From an uncultured Selenomonadales bacterium (GTDB lineage: Bacteria; Bacillota; Negativicutes; Selenomonadales; Selenomonadaceae): 64,000 nt of DNA. The translations under genes were made by a program, and so were the position numbers. Positions 43,197 to 53,225 of this stretch are shown here, piece after piece. The stretch covers positions 1-64,000 of the forward strand of contig OMYB01000004.1 of the NCBI GenBank assembly GCA_900315155.1, written 5' to 3'. Each line of letters begins with the position of its first letter. The stretch's first letter is position 1. The notes beneath the pieces were generated by a model. It was not told where the DNA came from, ran no database searches, and saw only the letters and a list, made by a program, of their open reading frames with translations.

Positions 43197-44207
43197 ATGC
43201 CGGGAGCAAAGCGGAAAAAGGTAACGATTGTCGACGTTGCGGCAAAGGCCGGCGTGTCCAAGACAACGATATCCCGCTATCTGAATGGAAAATTCGAATA
43301 CATGTCGGATGAGTCGCGCCAGAAGATCGCCGACGTCATCGAGGAGCTGGGCTACCGCCCGAACTCGATTGCGCGCAGCCTGAAGGCAAAGCAGTCGTTT
43401 CTCCTGGGCGTCATCGTTTCGGATATCACGAGCCCGTTTTCGCCGATTCTGTTAAAGGGAATCAGCGATTGCTGCGAGCGGTTCGGCTATCGTATCCTCA
43501 TTGCGAATTCAGACGATGAGCCGCGCAAGGAGCGCGATTATGTCATGAGCATGATCGACCAGCGCGTCGATGGCATCATCCTGAACACGACGGGCGGCAA
43601 CGATGAGTTCCTGCGCGAGGTCGCGGACTCGGGCACGCGTGTCGTGCTGGCTGACCGCACGATCGAGCGGGAGATTTTCGATACGGTACATAGTGCGGAC
43701 CGTGAGGCCATGCACCAGATGTTCCGTTACCTGAAGGGCGAGGGTTATGAGAGTGTGGGCTGGTTTACGCAGCCGCTCACGAACAGCGCGCGTATTAACC
43801 GGTGCCAGATTTTCCGCGAAATTTATTCCGATTATTTCGAGGGGCCGGCGGAGGTCTATTTCCTCGAGAAGAAGCTGCGCGATGCAAGCGTCATGCAGGA
43901 GTTCATGCGTGACCAGGCCGGGAAGAAACACTGCATCTTTACTGGAAATGGCGTCGCAACGCTGCGTCTCGTGCAGACGATGCGCGACCTGCATATCGAG
44001 TTCCCGCGCGATACAGGACTGTGCGGATTCGATGACTGGAGCTGGATGAACCTCATCGGCGGCGGTATCACGACGATCAGCCTGCCGACCTACGAGGAGG
44101 GCCGTGAGTGCGTGAAGCGCATGATGCACAACATCCACTATTCGCAGTCCACGCCGCCCCAGAACATCGAGCTGCCCTGCACCCTCCGCGTGCGGCACTC
44201 GACCTAA
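43197..44207 (+). CDS. LacI-family transcriptional regulator (KdgR-like)
   Basis: The 336-residue regulator has an N-terminal LacI helix-turn-helix (VTIVDVAAKAGVSKTTISRYLNG, about residues 10-32) and hinge (RPNSIARSLK), followed by a periplasmic-binding-protein-like ligand domain (LLGVIVSDITSPFSPILLKGI, VDGIILNTTGGND, GLCGFDDWSWMNLIGGGITTISLPTYEEG). AAAGGAG lies 8 bases before the ATG at 43197. It sits directly upstream of kdgK-kduI-kduD-kdgA, so it likely controls these and senses a KDG-like metabolite, which is inference. Confidence 0.85.
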   Translation: MPGAKRKKVTIVDVAAKAGVSKTTISRYLNGKFEYMSDESRQKIADVIEELGYRPNSIARSLKAKQSFLLGVIVSDITSPFSPILLKGISDCCERFGYRILIANSDDEPRKERDYVMSMIDQRVDGIILNTTGGNDEFLREVADSGTRVVLADRTIEREIFDTVHSADREAMHQMFRYLKGEGYESVGWFTQPLTNSARINRCQIFREIYSDYFEGPAEVYFLEKKLRDASVMQEFMRDQAGKKHCIFTGNGVATLRLVQTMRDLHIEFPRDTGLCGFDDWSWMNLIGGGITTISLPTYEEGRECVKRMMHNIHYSQSTPPQNIELPCTLRVRHST

Positions 44208-44221
44208 AACTGGATTTTGGA

Positions 44222-44300
44222 GGCTTTCCTCGTAAAGCCTTTCATCATACTCAATTTGTAAACCGGTAAACCACCCGCTGCCTGAGGGGATTCGGCAGGG
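44222..44300 (+). promoter_or_regulatory. Leader of kdgK: weak hairpin and tandem GTAAACC motif
   Basis: The 111-base gap after the regulator contains a short hairpin (GGCTTT at 44222-44227 with AAAGCC at 44234-44239, then TTTC). A tandem direct repeat GTAAACCG-GTAAACCA follows at 44258-44273 and a CTGCC/GGCAG stem at about 44278-44298. The tandem repeat could be a regulator site. No clear sigma-70 promoter was found here, so kdgK may be read from the regulator's promoter. Confidence 0.35.
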
Positions 44301-44318
44301 GTACAGGAGGTAACGAAA

Positions 44319-45266
44319 GTGGCAGAAGTATTGACATTTGGTGAACCCATGGGCCTGATGGTCGCCGATACCATCGCCCCGCTGAAGGATGTCGAGCATT
44401 TCACGCGCTACGTGTGCGGTGCCGAGGTGAATTTCTCGGTCGGACTCTCGCGTCTGGGGCATTCTGTAGCGTACGTCTCGCGCGTCGGTCAGGACCCGTT
44501 CGGCGAGCATATCCTCGATTTCCTCGCGGAGAACCACATCGACAACCAGTATGTAAAGACGGACGATACGTGGCTCACGGGCATGCAGCTCAAGGCCAAG
44601 GCATATCCGGGCGAGGATCCGCTCGTCGTGAATTTCCGCAAGGGCACGGCGTTCTCACATTTCGATCCGAAGGATCTCGACGCCATCGACTGGACGGGCG
44701 TAAAGCACGTACATGTCACGGGCATCTCCGCCGCGCTGTCCCAGAGCTGCCGCGAGGCGGCCGGGCGTCTCATGGATCTCGCGCATGAGCATGGTGCACG
44801 CGTTTCGTTTGACCCGAACCTGCGCCCGGCGCTGTGGCCGGATAAAGCGGAAATGGTCCGCGTGCTCAACGCCCTCGCGGCGAAAGCGGACATCGTCCTG
44901 CCGGGTGTCGGCGAGGGTGAGACGCTCATGGGCTCGCGTGACCCGGAGAAAATCGCCGATTTCTATATCGGCCAGGGCGCAAAGGCCGTCGTCGTCAAGG
45001 TCGGCGCGAAGGGCTCTTTCGTCAAGACGGCGGATGGCGATGCGTACGAGTCGCCGGGCTTCCACGTCGAGCACGTCGTCGATACGGTCGGCGCCGGTGA
45101 CGGTTTCGCCGTCGGCACGATCAGCGCGCTGCTCGAGGGCCTGCCGCTCAAAGATGCTGCCCGCCGCGGCGCCGCCATCGGAGCGCTCGCCATCATGGTG
45201 GCCGGCGACAACGAGGGATTGCCTGACCGGGAAAAGCTCGAGGCATTTATGGAGTCACAAAAATAA
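44319..45266 (+). CDS. kdgK: 2-dehydro-3-deoxygluconokinase
   Basis: KdgK phosphorylates 2-keto-3-deoxygluconate (KDG) with ATP to KDPG. The 315-residue PfkB-family protein has the N-terminal glycine-rich signature AEVNFSVGLSRLGHSVAYVSRVGQDPFGEHI and the C-terminal signature DTVGAGDGFAVGTISALLEG with the catalytic Asp. FDPNLRPALW is the KdgK-typical loop. The start is GTG at 44319, with AGGAGG 9 bases ahead. It is the first structural gene of the kdg operon; kduI follows after 17 bases. Together with KdgA it completes the lower part of uronate catabolism. Confidence 0.93.
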   Translation: MAEVLTFGEPMGLMVADTIAPLKDVEHFTRYVCGAEVNFSVGLSRLGHSVAYVSRVGQDPFGEHILDFLAENHIDNQYVKTDDTWLTGMQLKAKAYPGEDPLVVNFRKGTAFSHFDPKDLDAIDWTGVKHVHVTGISAALSQSCREAAGRLMDLAHEHGARVSFDPNLRPALWPDKAEMVRVLNALAAKADIVLPGVGEGETLMGSRDPEKIADFYIGQGAKAVVVKVGAKGSFVKTADGDAYESPGFHVEHVVDTVGAGDGFAVGTISALLEGLPLKDAARRGAAIGALAIMVAGDNEGLPDREKLEAFMESQK

Positions 45267-45283
45267 TTTTGGAGGTTAGAACA

Positions 45284-46126
45284 ATGGATGTAAGGTATTC
45301 TGTTAATCCGAAGGATTTCAAGCGCTACAACACGGAGGAGGTCCGCAAGGAGTTCCTCATCACGGGGCTGTTCCAGCCGGATGCGGTGACGGCGACGTAT
45401 TCGCATGTGGACCGCATGGTGACGTTCGGCTGCATGCCTGTGAACGAGACGGTTTCGCTCGACAAGGGCATCGATGTCTGGCACAACTTCGGCACGAAGT
45501 TCATCCTCGAGCGCCGCGAGATTGGTATCTTCAACGTGGGCGGCAGCGGCGTCATCACGGCGGACGGCACGGAGTACAAGCTCGGCTACAAAGACTGCCT
45601 CTATGTCACGATGGGCACGAAGGAAGTCACGTTCCGGAGCGATGACAGCGCGAAGCCGGCGAAGTTCTACATGGTTTCCGCTCCGGCGCATAAGCCGTGC
45701 CAGACGAAACTCCTGACGCTCAAAGATGCGCGCAAGGTGCCATGCGGCAAGATGGAGGAAGCCAACGACCGCGTGATCAACCAGTTCATCCATCCGGATG
45801 TACTCGAGACGTGCCAGCTTTCCATGGGCATGACGGCGCTGAAACCGGGCTCCGTCTGGAACACGATGCCGGCACATACGCACGAGCGCCGCATGGAGAT
45901 CTATTTCTACTTCGAGGTCGGCGATGACGACGTCGTGTTCCACATGATGGGCCAGGGCGACGAGACGCGCCACATCATCATGCACAACGAGGACGCGGTC
46001 ATCAGCCCGTCCTGGAGCATCCACGCCGGCTGCGGCACGAAGAACTACACGTTCATCTGGGCCATGGGCGGCGAGAATAAGACGTTCGATGATATGGATG
46101 ACATCAAGAAAGTGGATTTGAAGTAA
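45284..46126 (+). CDS. kduI: 5-dehydro-4-deoxy-D-glucuronate isomerase
   Basis: KduI isomerises 4-deoxy-L-threo-5-hexosulose uronate (from unsaturated pectin or glycosaminoglycan products) to the 2,5-diketo sugar DKII. The 280-residue cupin protein has the metal-binding block MPAHTHERRMEIYFYFEV (two histidines and a glutamate) and a late histidine in SWSIHAGCGTKNYTFIWAM. Other family features are RYSVNPKDFKRYNTEEVR at the start and VGGSGVITADGTEY. Length fits the family (about 278). The ATG at 45284 has GGAGG ahead. Its product is used by the next gene, kduD. Confidence 0.95.
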   Translation: MDVRYSVNPKDFKRYNTEEVRKEFLITGLFQPDAVTATYSHVDRMVTFGCMPVNETVSLDKGIDVWHNFGTKFILERREIGIFNVGGSGVITADGTEYKLGYKDCLYVTMGTKEVTFRSDDSAKPAKFYMVSAPAHKPCQTKLLTLKDARKVPCGKMEEANDRVINQFIHPDVLETCQLSMGMTALKPGSVWNTMPAHTHERRMEIYFYFEVGDDDVVFHMMGQGDETRHIIMHNEDAVISPSWSIHAGCGTKNYTFIWAMGGENKTFDDMDDIKKVDLK

Positions 46127-46141
46127 GGAGGATTTTGCATT

Positions 46142-46930
46142 ATGGCGGATTTGTTGGAACAGTTTTCGCTGAAGGGTAAGGTCGCGCTCGTGACGGGTGC
46201 GGCTTATGGTATCGGGTATGCGATCGCGAAGGCTTATGCGCAGGCGGGCGCGAAGATCGCGTTTAACTGCCGCAGCCAGAAGCACATGGACGCCGCGCTG
46301 GCCGACTATAAAAAGGACGGTATCGAGGCGCACGGCTATATCTGCGACGTGACGAAAGAGGACGAGGTCCAGAAAATGGTCGCGGATATCGAAAAAGAGC
46401 TCGGCACGGTGGATATCCTCGTGAATAACGCGGGTATCATCAAGCGCATCCCGATGCTGGAGATGAAGGCCGAGGAGTTCCGTCAGGTCGTCGACATCGA
46501 CCTCAACGCGCCGTTCATCGTCTCGAAGGCCGTCATCCCGGGCATGAAAAAGAAGGGCCACGGCAAGATCATCAACATCTGCTCGATGATGAGCGAGCTC
46601 GGCCGTGAGACGGTCTCGGCCTATGCAGCGGCAAAGGGCGGCCTGAAGATGCTCACGCGCAACATCGCCTCGGAGTATGGCGCGGACAACATCCAGTGCA
46701 ACGGCATCGGACCGGGCTACATCGCAACGCCGCAGACGGCTCCGCTGCGCACGCCGGGCCATCCGTTCAACTCGTTTATCCTGTCGAAGACGCCGGCGAA
46801 CCGCTGGGGCACGCCGGAGGATCTCATGGGCCCGGCCGTCTTCCTCGCGTCCGACGCGTCGAATTTCGTCAACGGCCACATCCTCTACGTCGACGGCGGC
46901 ATCCTCGCCTACATCGGCAAGCAGCCGTGA
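46142..46930 (+). CDS. kduD: 2-dehydro-3-deoxy-D-gluconate 5-dehydrogenase
   Basis: KduD reduces DKII to KDG with NADH. The 262-residue SDR protein carries the coenzyme motif TGAAYGIGYAIAKAYAQAGA (residues 18-37), the NNAG motif (VNNAGI) and the catalytic SAYAAAKGG (Y-x-x-x-K). The tail LYVDGGILAYIG is typical of the family. AAGGAGG precedes the ATG. It sits between kduI and kdgA in one operon, which fixes the role among many similar SDR proteins; gluconate 5-dehydrogenase is the main alternative by sequence alone. Confidence 0.9.
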   Translation: MADLLEQFSLKGKVALVTGAAYGIGYAIAKAYAQAGAKIAFNCRSQKHMDAALADYKKDGIEAHGYICDVTKEDEVQKMVADIEKELGTVDILVNNAGIIKRIPMLEMKAEEFRQVVDIDLNAPFIVSKAVIPGMKKKGHGKIINICSMMSELGRETVSAYAAAKGGLKMLTRNIASEYGADNIQCNGIGPGYIATPQTAPLRTPGHPFNSFILSKTPANRWGTPEDLMGPAVFLASDASNFVNGHILYVDGGILAYIGKQP

Positions 46931-46952
46931 TTTCTGAAGGAGTATAGAAAAC

Positions 46953-47597
46953 ATGAACAAGAACGAAACCGTACTGAAACTTTCCCACCAGGGCATCATC
47001 GCCGTCGTGCGCGGCAAGACGATGGAGGACGGCGTGAAAATCGCGGACGCCTGCATCGCCGGCGGCGTCAAGGCCATCGAGCTCGCGTTCACGACGCCGC
47101 ATGCGCCGGAGGCCATCACGACGCTCGTCGAGAAATACAAAGACGATGCGGACGTCATCATCGGCGCGGGCACGGTGCTCGACACGACGTCGGCACGCCT
47201 CGCCATCCTCGCGGGTGCGCAGTTTATCGTCTCCCCGGCGTTTGACAAAGACGTCGTCGAGATGTGCAACCTCTACCGCGTCGTCTCCTGCCCGGGCGTC
47301 ATGGATCCGACGGGCGTCGTCGCCGCACTGAAGGCCGGCGCCGACATTGTGAAGATCTTCCCGGGCGACATCGTCGGCACGAAGATGATCAAGGACGTCC
47401 ACGGTCCGCTGCCGCAGGCTCCGCTCATGCCGTCCGGCGGCGTCAGCGTCGAGAACACGGCCGAGTGGCTGCACGCCGGTGCCGTAGCCGTCTCCGCGGG
47501 CAGCAGCCTCTCCGGTCCGGCGAAGAAAGGCGACTACGCCGGCGTGACGGAGAACGCGAAAGCCTTCGTCAAAGCCGTAGCTGCCGCGCGCGCCTAA
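46953..47597 (+). CDS. kdgA: KDPG / 4-hydroxy-2-oxoglutarate aldolase
   Basis: This aldolase splits 2-keto-3-deoxy-6-phosphogluconate into pyruvate and glyceraldehyde 3-phosphate. The 214-residue TIM barrel has GIIAVVRGKTMEDGVKIADACIAGGVKAIELAFTTP (catalytic Glu in IELAFT), IIGAGTVLD, FIVSPAFD, and ADIVKIFPGDIVG, whose lysine forms the Schiff base. LMPSGGVSVEN is the phosphate-binding loop. GAAGGAG precedes the ATG. It ends the kdg operon; a terminator follows at 47627. Confidence 0.93.
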   Translation: MNKNETVLKLSHQGIIAVVRGKTMEDGVKIADACIAGGVKAIELAFTTPHAPEAITTLVEKYKDDADVIIGAGTVLDTTSARLAILAGAQFIVSPAFDKDVVEMCNLYRVVSCPGVMDPTGVVAALKAGADIVKIFPGDIVGTKMIKDVHGPLPQAPLMPSGGVSVENTAEWLHAGAVAVSAGSSLSGPAKKGDYAGVTENAKAFVKAVAAARA

Positions 47598-47626
47598 GCG
47601 AGCAAAAGCATAACATAAATCAAAGC

Positions 47627-47664
47627 AAACGTGGAGCCCATCCTGTCGATGTGGCTCCACGTTT
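47627..47664 (+). terminator. Rho-independent terminator of the kdg operon
   Basis: AAACGTGGAGCC (47627-47638) pairs with GGCTCCACGTTT (47653-47664), a 12-bp stem with a 14-base loop, then TTATGC. It lies 30 bases after kdgA. Confidence 0.85.
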
Positions 47665-47681
47665 TATGCATAAATGAAAAG

Positions 47682-47700
47682 GCCCCCTCTCTGAGGGGGC
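47682..47700 (-). terminator. Rho-independent terminator of the hydrogenase operon
   Basis: On the minus strand GCCCCCTC and GAGGGGGC (47700-47693 and 47689-47682) form an 8-bp GC stem with a 3-base loop, followed by CTTTTCATTT. It lies 37 bases past the hydA stop. Confidence 0.8.
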
Positions 47701-47736
47701 TGTCTGCGTCAGCAGACTGAGGGTGTCTTAGGCATT

Positions 47737-49496
47737 TTATTTCTCATATGGCCGGTACACTTTATGGTAGCTCGTGTGCAGCAGCTCGTGCGCTTTCTCG
47801 GAGAGGGGCTCGCCGAGGAAGTCTTTGTAGAGCGTGATGATGTCCGGGTTCTCGTGGGATTTGCGGATTGGGAGGTTCTTATCAATCTGGTAGAGAGCCT
47901 TCATGCGCTCTTTGCGGACGGCGTTCGTCGTGCCTTTTGGCTGGCCGCCGCCGCCGATGCAGCCGCCGGGGCAGGCCATGATCTCGATGAAGTCGTATTG
48001 GCACGTGCCCTTCTTGATCTGCTCCATGAGGATGCGGGCGTTTTTCAGCGTGTGAGCAACGGCGATGTGGATGTCCTTGCCGTTGAGGCTCACTGTCGTT
48101 TCTTTGATGCCTTCAAAGCCGCGGATATCCGTGAAGTCGAGTTTCTCGAGCGTCTTGCCCGTGACTTTCTCGTAGGCCGTGCGGAGCGCTGCCTCCATGA
48201 CGCCGCCGGATGCACCGAAGATGGCGCCGGCACCCGTGCCGAAGCCGAGTGGGGAGTCGAACTCGCTTTCAGGCAGGTTCGTGAACTGCAGGCCGACGTA
48301 TTTGATGAGCTTGATGAGCTCGCGCGTCGTGAGGACGACGTCGACGTCGCGCATGCCGTCGCGTCCCATCTCCGGGCGCGCGGCTTCGAATTTCTTCGCC
48401 GTGCAGGGCATGATGGATACCGTGACGATGTCGTGCACGTCGATGCCGGCTTTCTGCGGATAGTAGGTCTTTGCGATGGCGCCGAACATCTGCATCGGGG
48501 ATTTCGCCGTGGAGAGGTGCTCGCGGAGCTCGCCGTAGTGCTTCTCCATGTAGTTGACCCAGCCCGGGCTGCACGACGTCATCATCGGGAGCACGCCGCC
48601 CTTCGTGAGGCGTTCGACGAACTCGGCGCTCTCCTCCATGATCGTGAGGTCGGCACCGAAGTTCGTATCAAAGACTTTGTCGAAGCCGAGCATCTTCAGC
48701 GCCGTGACCATCTGGCCCGTCTTGATGGCGCCGGGTTTCAGGCCAAAGCCATCGCCGAGGGAGACGCGCACGGCCGGGGCGACCTGCACGATGACGTGCT
48801 TGTGCGGGTTCTGCAGCGCGTCGAGGACTTTCTGCGTGTCGTCCTTTTCGACGATGGCGCCCGTCGGGCAGACGAGGCTGCACTGGCCGCAGAGGATGCA
48901 GTCCGTGGCCTCCATCGGCTTATCGTAGGCTGTCGTGACGCGGATGTCGCTGGAACGGCCGGCGTACGTGAGGCAGTTGAGCCCCTGGATTTCCTTACAG
49001 GCGCGGATGCAGCGGCCGCAGCGGATGCATTTTGCCGGGTCGCGGATGATGGACGGATTCGTCTCGATGCGCGGCTCGAGCTTGACGACGGACGGCAGCG
49101 GGGAGTCCTGGATGTTGAACCGCGTGCACAGGCGCTGCAGGTCGCAGTTCTGGTTGCGCGCGCAGGACAGGCAGTCCTTTTTGTGGTTCGCGAGCATGAG
49201 CTCCAGGATGGAGACCTGCGTGTCGCGGACGATCTGCGTATCCGTGTGGACGTCCATGCCCTCCCAGCACTCCGTGGAGCAGGCGGCGAGCAGGCGGCGC
49301 TTGCCCGTGACCTCGACAGAGCAGAGACGGCAGTGCGCCTTGATCTTCTGGTCCTCATGGTAGCACAGATGCGGGATGTCGATACCGAGCTGCTGCGCGG
49401 CCTGCATGATTTTCGTGCCTTTCGGGACCTCGACGGGGATATTGTTGATGGTCAGATGGACCATCGGGATTTCTTCTTTAACTGCTGCTTCTGCAC

Positions 49497-49500
<4 letters not shown>
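47737..49500 (-). CDS. hydA: [FeFe] hydrogenase catalytic subunit (HydA/HndD type)
   Basis: This is the H2-evolving or H2-oxidising subunit of an NAD(P)-linked trimeric hydrogenase. The 587-residue protein has, in order, a plant-type [2Fe-2S] domain (HLCYHEDQ...CRLC...ACSTE), a His-Cys cluster (HKKDCLSCARNQNCDLQRLC, about 105-125), two [4Fe-4S] sites (CIRCGRCIRACKE, CILCGQCSLVCPTGA), and the H-cluster. The H-cluster motifs are TSCSPGW (L1, about 310), MPCTAKKFEAARPE (L2, about 365) and MACPGGCIGGGGQP (L3, about 505). A small C-terminal subunit-like tail follows (KDFLGEPLSEKAHELLHTSYH). It overlaps the NuoF-like gene by 4 bases. All cluster ligands are present. It fits the group A3 type that may bifurcate electrons with ferredoxin; this is family knowledge. 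Confidence 0.93.
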
Positions 49501-50753
<1,253 letters not shown>

Positions 50754-50777
50754 AACTAGATTCTCCCTTCCGTCCAC

Positions 50778-51278
50778 TCAGTGCAGCGACGCGAGGAGGT
50801 GCTCGATCTTCTCGCGCGAATCGAGGTGGTCATAGACGTGACCATTGATGCGGACGGCCGGGGCGCGGTCGCAGGCGCCGAAGCAGGTGATGTGCTCGAG
50901 CGTGAAGCGGCCATCGTACGTCGTCTCACCGAAATCGATATGCAGGATATCCTTCAGGATTTCTCCCAGCTCGTCGCCGCGGTTGACGTGGCAGGCGATG
51001 GAGTTGCAGACCTGGATCGGGTATTTCGCCCGTGGTTTGTCGGAGAGTTCGCTGTAGAACTCGAGGATATCGAAAACATTGGTGACGCGCATATCGAGGC
51101 GATAGGCCACATAATACGCAACCGGTTCCGGAACATAGTGGAATTCGTTGAGCTCCTGGACCTCGAGCAGGATGCCGACGATCTGGGTCCCGTCGAAGTC
51201 ATGGGCTTCGAGGACATCATCGATCTTGCTCTTGAGCTCATCCGAAAGCGGATACTCCTGGGATTGTTCAGTAAGCAT
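50778..51278 (-). CDS. NuoE-like [2Fe-2S] subunit of the hydrogenase (HydC/HndA type)
   Basis: This 166-residue thioredoxin-like ferredoxin subunit carries CNSIACHVN and CFGACDRAP as the four-cysteine [2Fe-2S] site (two pairs about 40 residues apart), preceded by the NuoE helical region (YYVAYRLDMRVTNVFDILEFYSELS). It passes electrons between the NuoF-like flavin subunit and HydA. The ATG at 51278 has AGGAGG 8 bases upstream. It is the first gene of the minus-strand operon and has a good promoter. Confidence 0.9.
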   Translation of the reverse strand: MLTEQSQEYPLSDELKSKIDDVLEAHDFDGTQIVGILLEVQELNEFHYVPEPVAYYVAYRLDMRVTNVFDILEFYSELSDKPRAKYPIQVCNSIACHVNRGDELGEILKDILHIDFGETTYDGRFTLEHITCFGACDRAPAVRINGHVYDHLDSREKIEHLLASLH

Positions 51279-51315
51279 AGATAAGCCTCCTATTGAAATA
51301 CAACATACTGTCATT

Positions 51316-51344
51316 ATTATAGTATAAATTTGGCTGATTGCCTA
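51316..51344 (-). promoter_or_regulatory. Promoter of the hydrogenase operon
   Basis: Read on the minus strand, TAGGCA (51344-51339), a 17-base spacer and a consensus TATAAT (51321-51316) lie about 40 bases before the NuoE-like start codon. Confidence 0.65.
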
Positions 51345-51621
51345 TAGCTTTTTGCGAAAAACAGAGAAAAAACTGTAAAAAAACGGGAATTTATTTACCG
51401 GTACACTCTTGAGAATTCGTGAAAATGGTAACTTGTCATCCGCTGGTATAATAGAGAAAGCTGTTACATGTAGAGGAAAACGGATGCCCGGAACGGCGAG
51501 GCGGGGCATGTATACTTCCATTGGGGAGGTATACAATGTTACATTTTTGTGGTATAATATAGACGCCGTGAAGAGATAACTGTAAATAAATAGTACCACA
51601 TGTCTGATGGGGGGATTATTT
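51345..51621 (+). promoter_or_regulatory. Intergenic region with extended -10 boxes and an inverted repeat
   Basis: This gap has no gene. Two extended -10 boxes TGGTATAAT occur at 51444-51452 and 51550-51558. Between them lies an inverted repeat, TGTATACTTCC (51509-51519) with GGAGGTATACA (51525-51535), 10 of 11 base pairs matched around a 5-base centre. The second -10 lies just downstream and is the likely promoter of the small gene at 51622. The repeat could be an operator or a hairpin. Confidence 0.5.
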
Positions 51622-51861
51622 ATGGCAATCAAGCATATCGAAATGGATCGGCGTGACAGCGCCAGCTATCGCAAGATGCTTCGCGATGTCGGCTTTCTTT
51701 CGGCCAGCTATCTTTCCAGCAGTGGCTTTGATGTCGCTTCGCTGAAGAAGCTCGCGCAGGAGGGCAAGCTCGATGCGATCCGCTGTGCCATCGGGAAATC
51801 CGTGCGCTGGTATTATCGGGAGCGGCAGGCAGAGCTCGCTCATCTGCGGGGACTCGCCTGA
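51622..51861 (+). CDS. Small hypothetical protein
   Basis: I do not recognise this 79-residue protein. It is basic, likely helical and soluble (MAIKHIEMDRRD, SYRKMLRDVGFLSASY, SLKKLAQEGKLDAIRCAIGKSVRWYYRERQ). The segment ASLKKLAQEGKLDAIRCAIGKSVRWYY resembles the small DNA-binding 'excisionase-like' helix-wing pattern, in which a helix is followed by KLDA(I/F)R and an aromatic stretch, but this is tentative. GGGGGGA lies about 9 bases ahead of the ATG. Its own promoter region is at 51345-51621. Confidence 0.5.
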   Translation: MAIKHIEMDRRDSASYRKMLRDVGFLSASYLSSSGFDVASLKKLAQEGKLDAIRCAIGKSVRWYYRERQAELAHLRGLA

Positions 51862-52027
51862 GGGTTATCATCACGTTCATAGCATCATGTTCAGAAGGAT
51901 GAGCAGAGACATCCAGGGACAAATTCATGGATCAGCATGGCTGGTCCGTTTTTTTTCGCCTTTTTTCCATGCGCATATGATAAAATGGATGTATATGGAA
52001 AGCGTTCGGAAAAGGGGAATTGGATTC

Positions 52028-53209
52028 ATGACATTCTTTCAACTGCTGTGCATCGTGCTGGGCGTGCTGCTGCTCGCCTCGGGGTGGGCACTGTCCTATG
52101 TGACGCGCGGACGCGTGCGCACGGTGTCGACGCTGGTGCTCATCGCCGTCGACCTCGTAGCGCTCCTCGCGTTTTTTCTCGGGGGAAAGCACCCGGAGTG
52201 GCATCTCGCGGATCATGCCGGGGTGCCGGATGCGCTGCAGGTCCTCACGGTCGTATTCATGGCGCAGGTCGTGCTCGTGACGCTCGTGGTGGCGGGCGTC
52301 CTCGTGCGCTGGGGGTATCGCCATCGGCCGGGGCGGAGGAAAGGATTCCTGTTTCCGAGCACGCCGTTTGACCCGTCGCGCCGCCGGCTGCTGAAAGGGG
52401 CGGCGGCCTTTCCCGTTGTGGCGTTCGGGGCAGGCTTTTACGGCGAGGCCATCGAGCGGAACCGGACGGTCGTGCGGGAGTACAGCGTGCCCGTGCGCAG
52501 CCTGCCGGACAGCGTGCAGGGGCTGCGCATCGCTCAGCTCAGCGACGTGCATATCGGTATGTTCTACCCGCTCGAGCGGCTCGAAAAGCTCCTCGAAAAG
52601 ACCGTCGCGCAGAAGCCGGACCTCATCGCCATCACGGGCGATCTCTTTGACGATGACCACATCAACGCAGAGGCGGCCGCGCTTCTCGGGCGGTTCACGG
52701 ACCGCGTGCCGCACGGCATCTGGTTCGTGCTCGGCAATCACGAGCATTTCCGCAACCTGCCGCGCACGCTCGATGCCTTGAAAGAAACGCAGGTCCATCT
52801 GCTCGTCAATCGGGCCGAGGCCGTCGAGGGGGTGGAGAATCTCTGGATCGTGGGCACAGACTTCCCGATGAACCGGAACAAGGAGATTTTCCAGAAAGAT
52901 AAGGCCATGATGGCGGAGAAGGCATTCGAGCATGTGCCGGAGGACGCCGTGCGCATCTACCTCGGGCATCACCCCGAAAGCATCGACGACGGTGCCGCAC
53001 ATGGCGCGGCGCTCACGCTCACCGGGCATACGCACGGCAGCCAGTTCGGCGTGCTCGGCATGCCCGTGTTCCCCGTGTTCAAATACACGAGGGGCTTCGT
53101 GCATATCGGCGGCAGCACCGGCTACGTCCACAGCGGCAACGGCAGCTGGTTCCCCTGCCGCATCGGCTGCCCGCCGGAGATCGCCGTATTTACGTTGAGG
53201 CAGGCGTAA
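52028..53209 (+). CDS. Membrane-anchored metallophosphoesterase
   Basis: This 393-residue protein has three N-terminal membrane segments (FFQLLCIVLGVLLLASGWAL, VLIAVDLVALLAFFLGG, VVFMAQVVLVTLVVAGVLV). A twin-arginine-like stretch SRRRLLKGAAAFPVVAFGAGF follows near residue 120, then a calcineurin-type phosphoesterase domain. Metal motifs are LSDVHIGMF (DxH), ITGDLFDDD, GNHEH, LGHHPES and TGHTHGSQFG. It resembles YaeI/YkoE-like lipid or nucleotide phosphoesterases, which hydrolyse phosphodiesters at the membrane. AGGGGAA lies ahead of the ATG at 52028. The substrate is unknown. Confidence 0.8.
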   Translation: MTFFQLLCIVLGVLLLASGWALSYVTRGRVRTVSTLVLIAVDLVALLAFFLGGKHPEWHLADHAGVPDALQVLTVVFMAQVVLVTLVVAGVLVRWGYRHRPGRRKGFLFPSTPFDPSRRRLLKGAAAFPVVAFGAGFYGEAIERNRTVVREYSVPVRSLPDSVQGLRIAQLSDVHIGMFYPLERLEKLLEKTVAQKPDLIAITGDLFDDDHINAEAAALLGRFTDRVPHGIWFVLGNHEHFRNLPRTLDALKETQVHLLVNRAEAVEGVENLWIVGTDFPMNRNKEIFQKDKAMMAEKAFEHVPEDAVRIYLGHHPESIDDGAAHGAALTLTGHTHGSQFGVLGMPVFPVFKYTRGFVHIGGSTGYVHSGNGSWFPCRIGCPPEIAVFTLRQA

Positions 53210-53225
53210 CAAATGGAGGCAGGAC

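Noticed and set aside
44963-47269. Long open frame on the minus strand (768 codons)
   Set aside because: It covers kdgK, kduI, kduD and kdgA in antisense; the repeated RRD/VDD pattern is a reverse-complement artefact.
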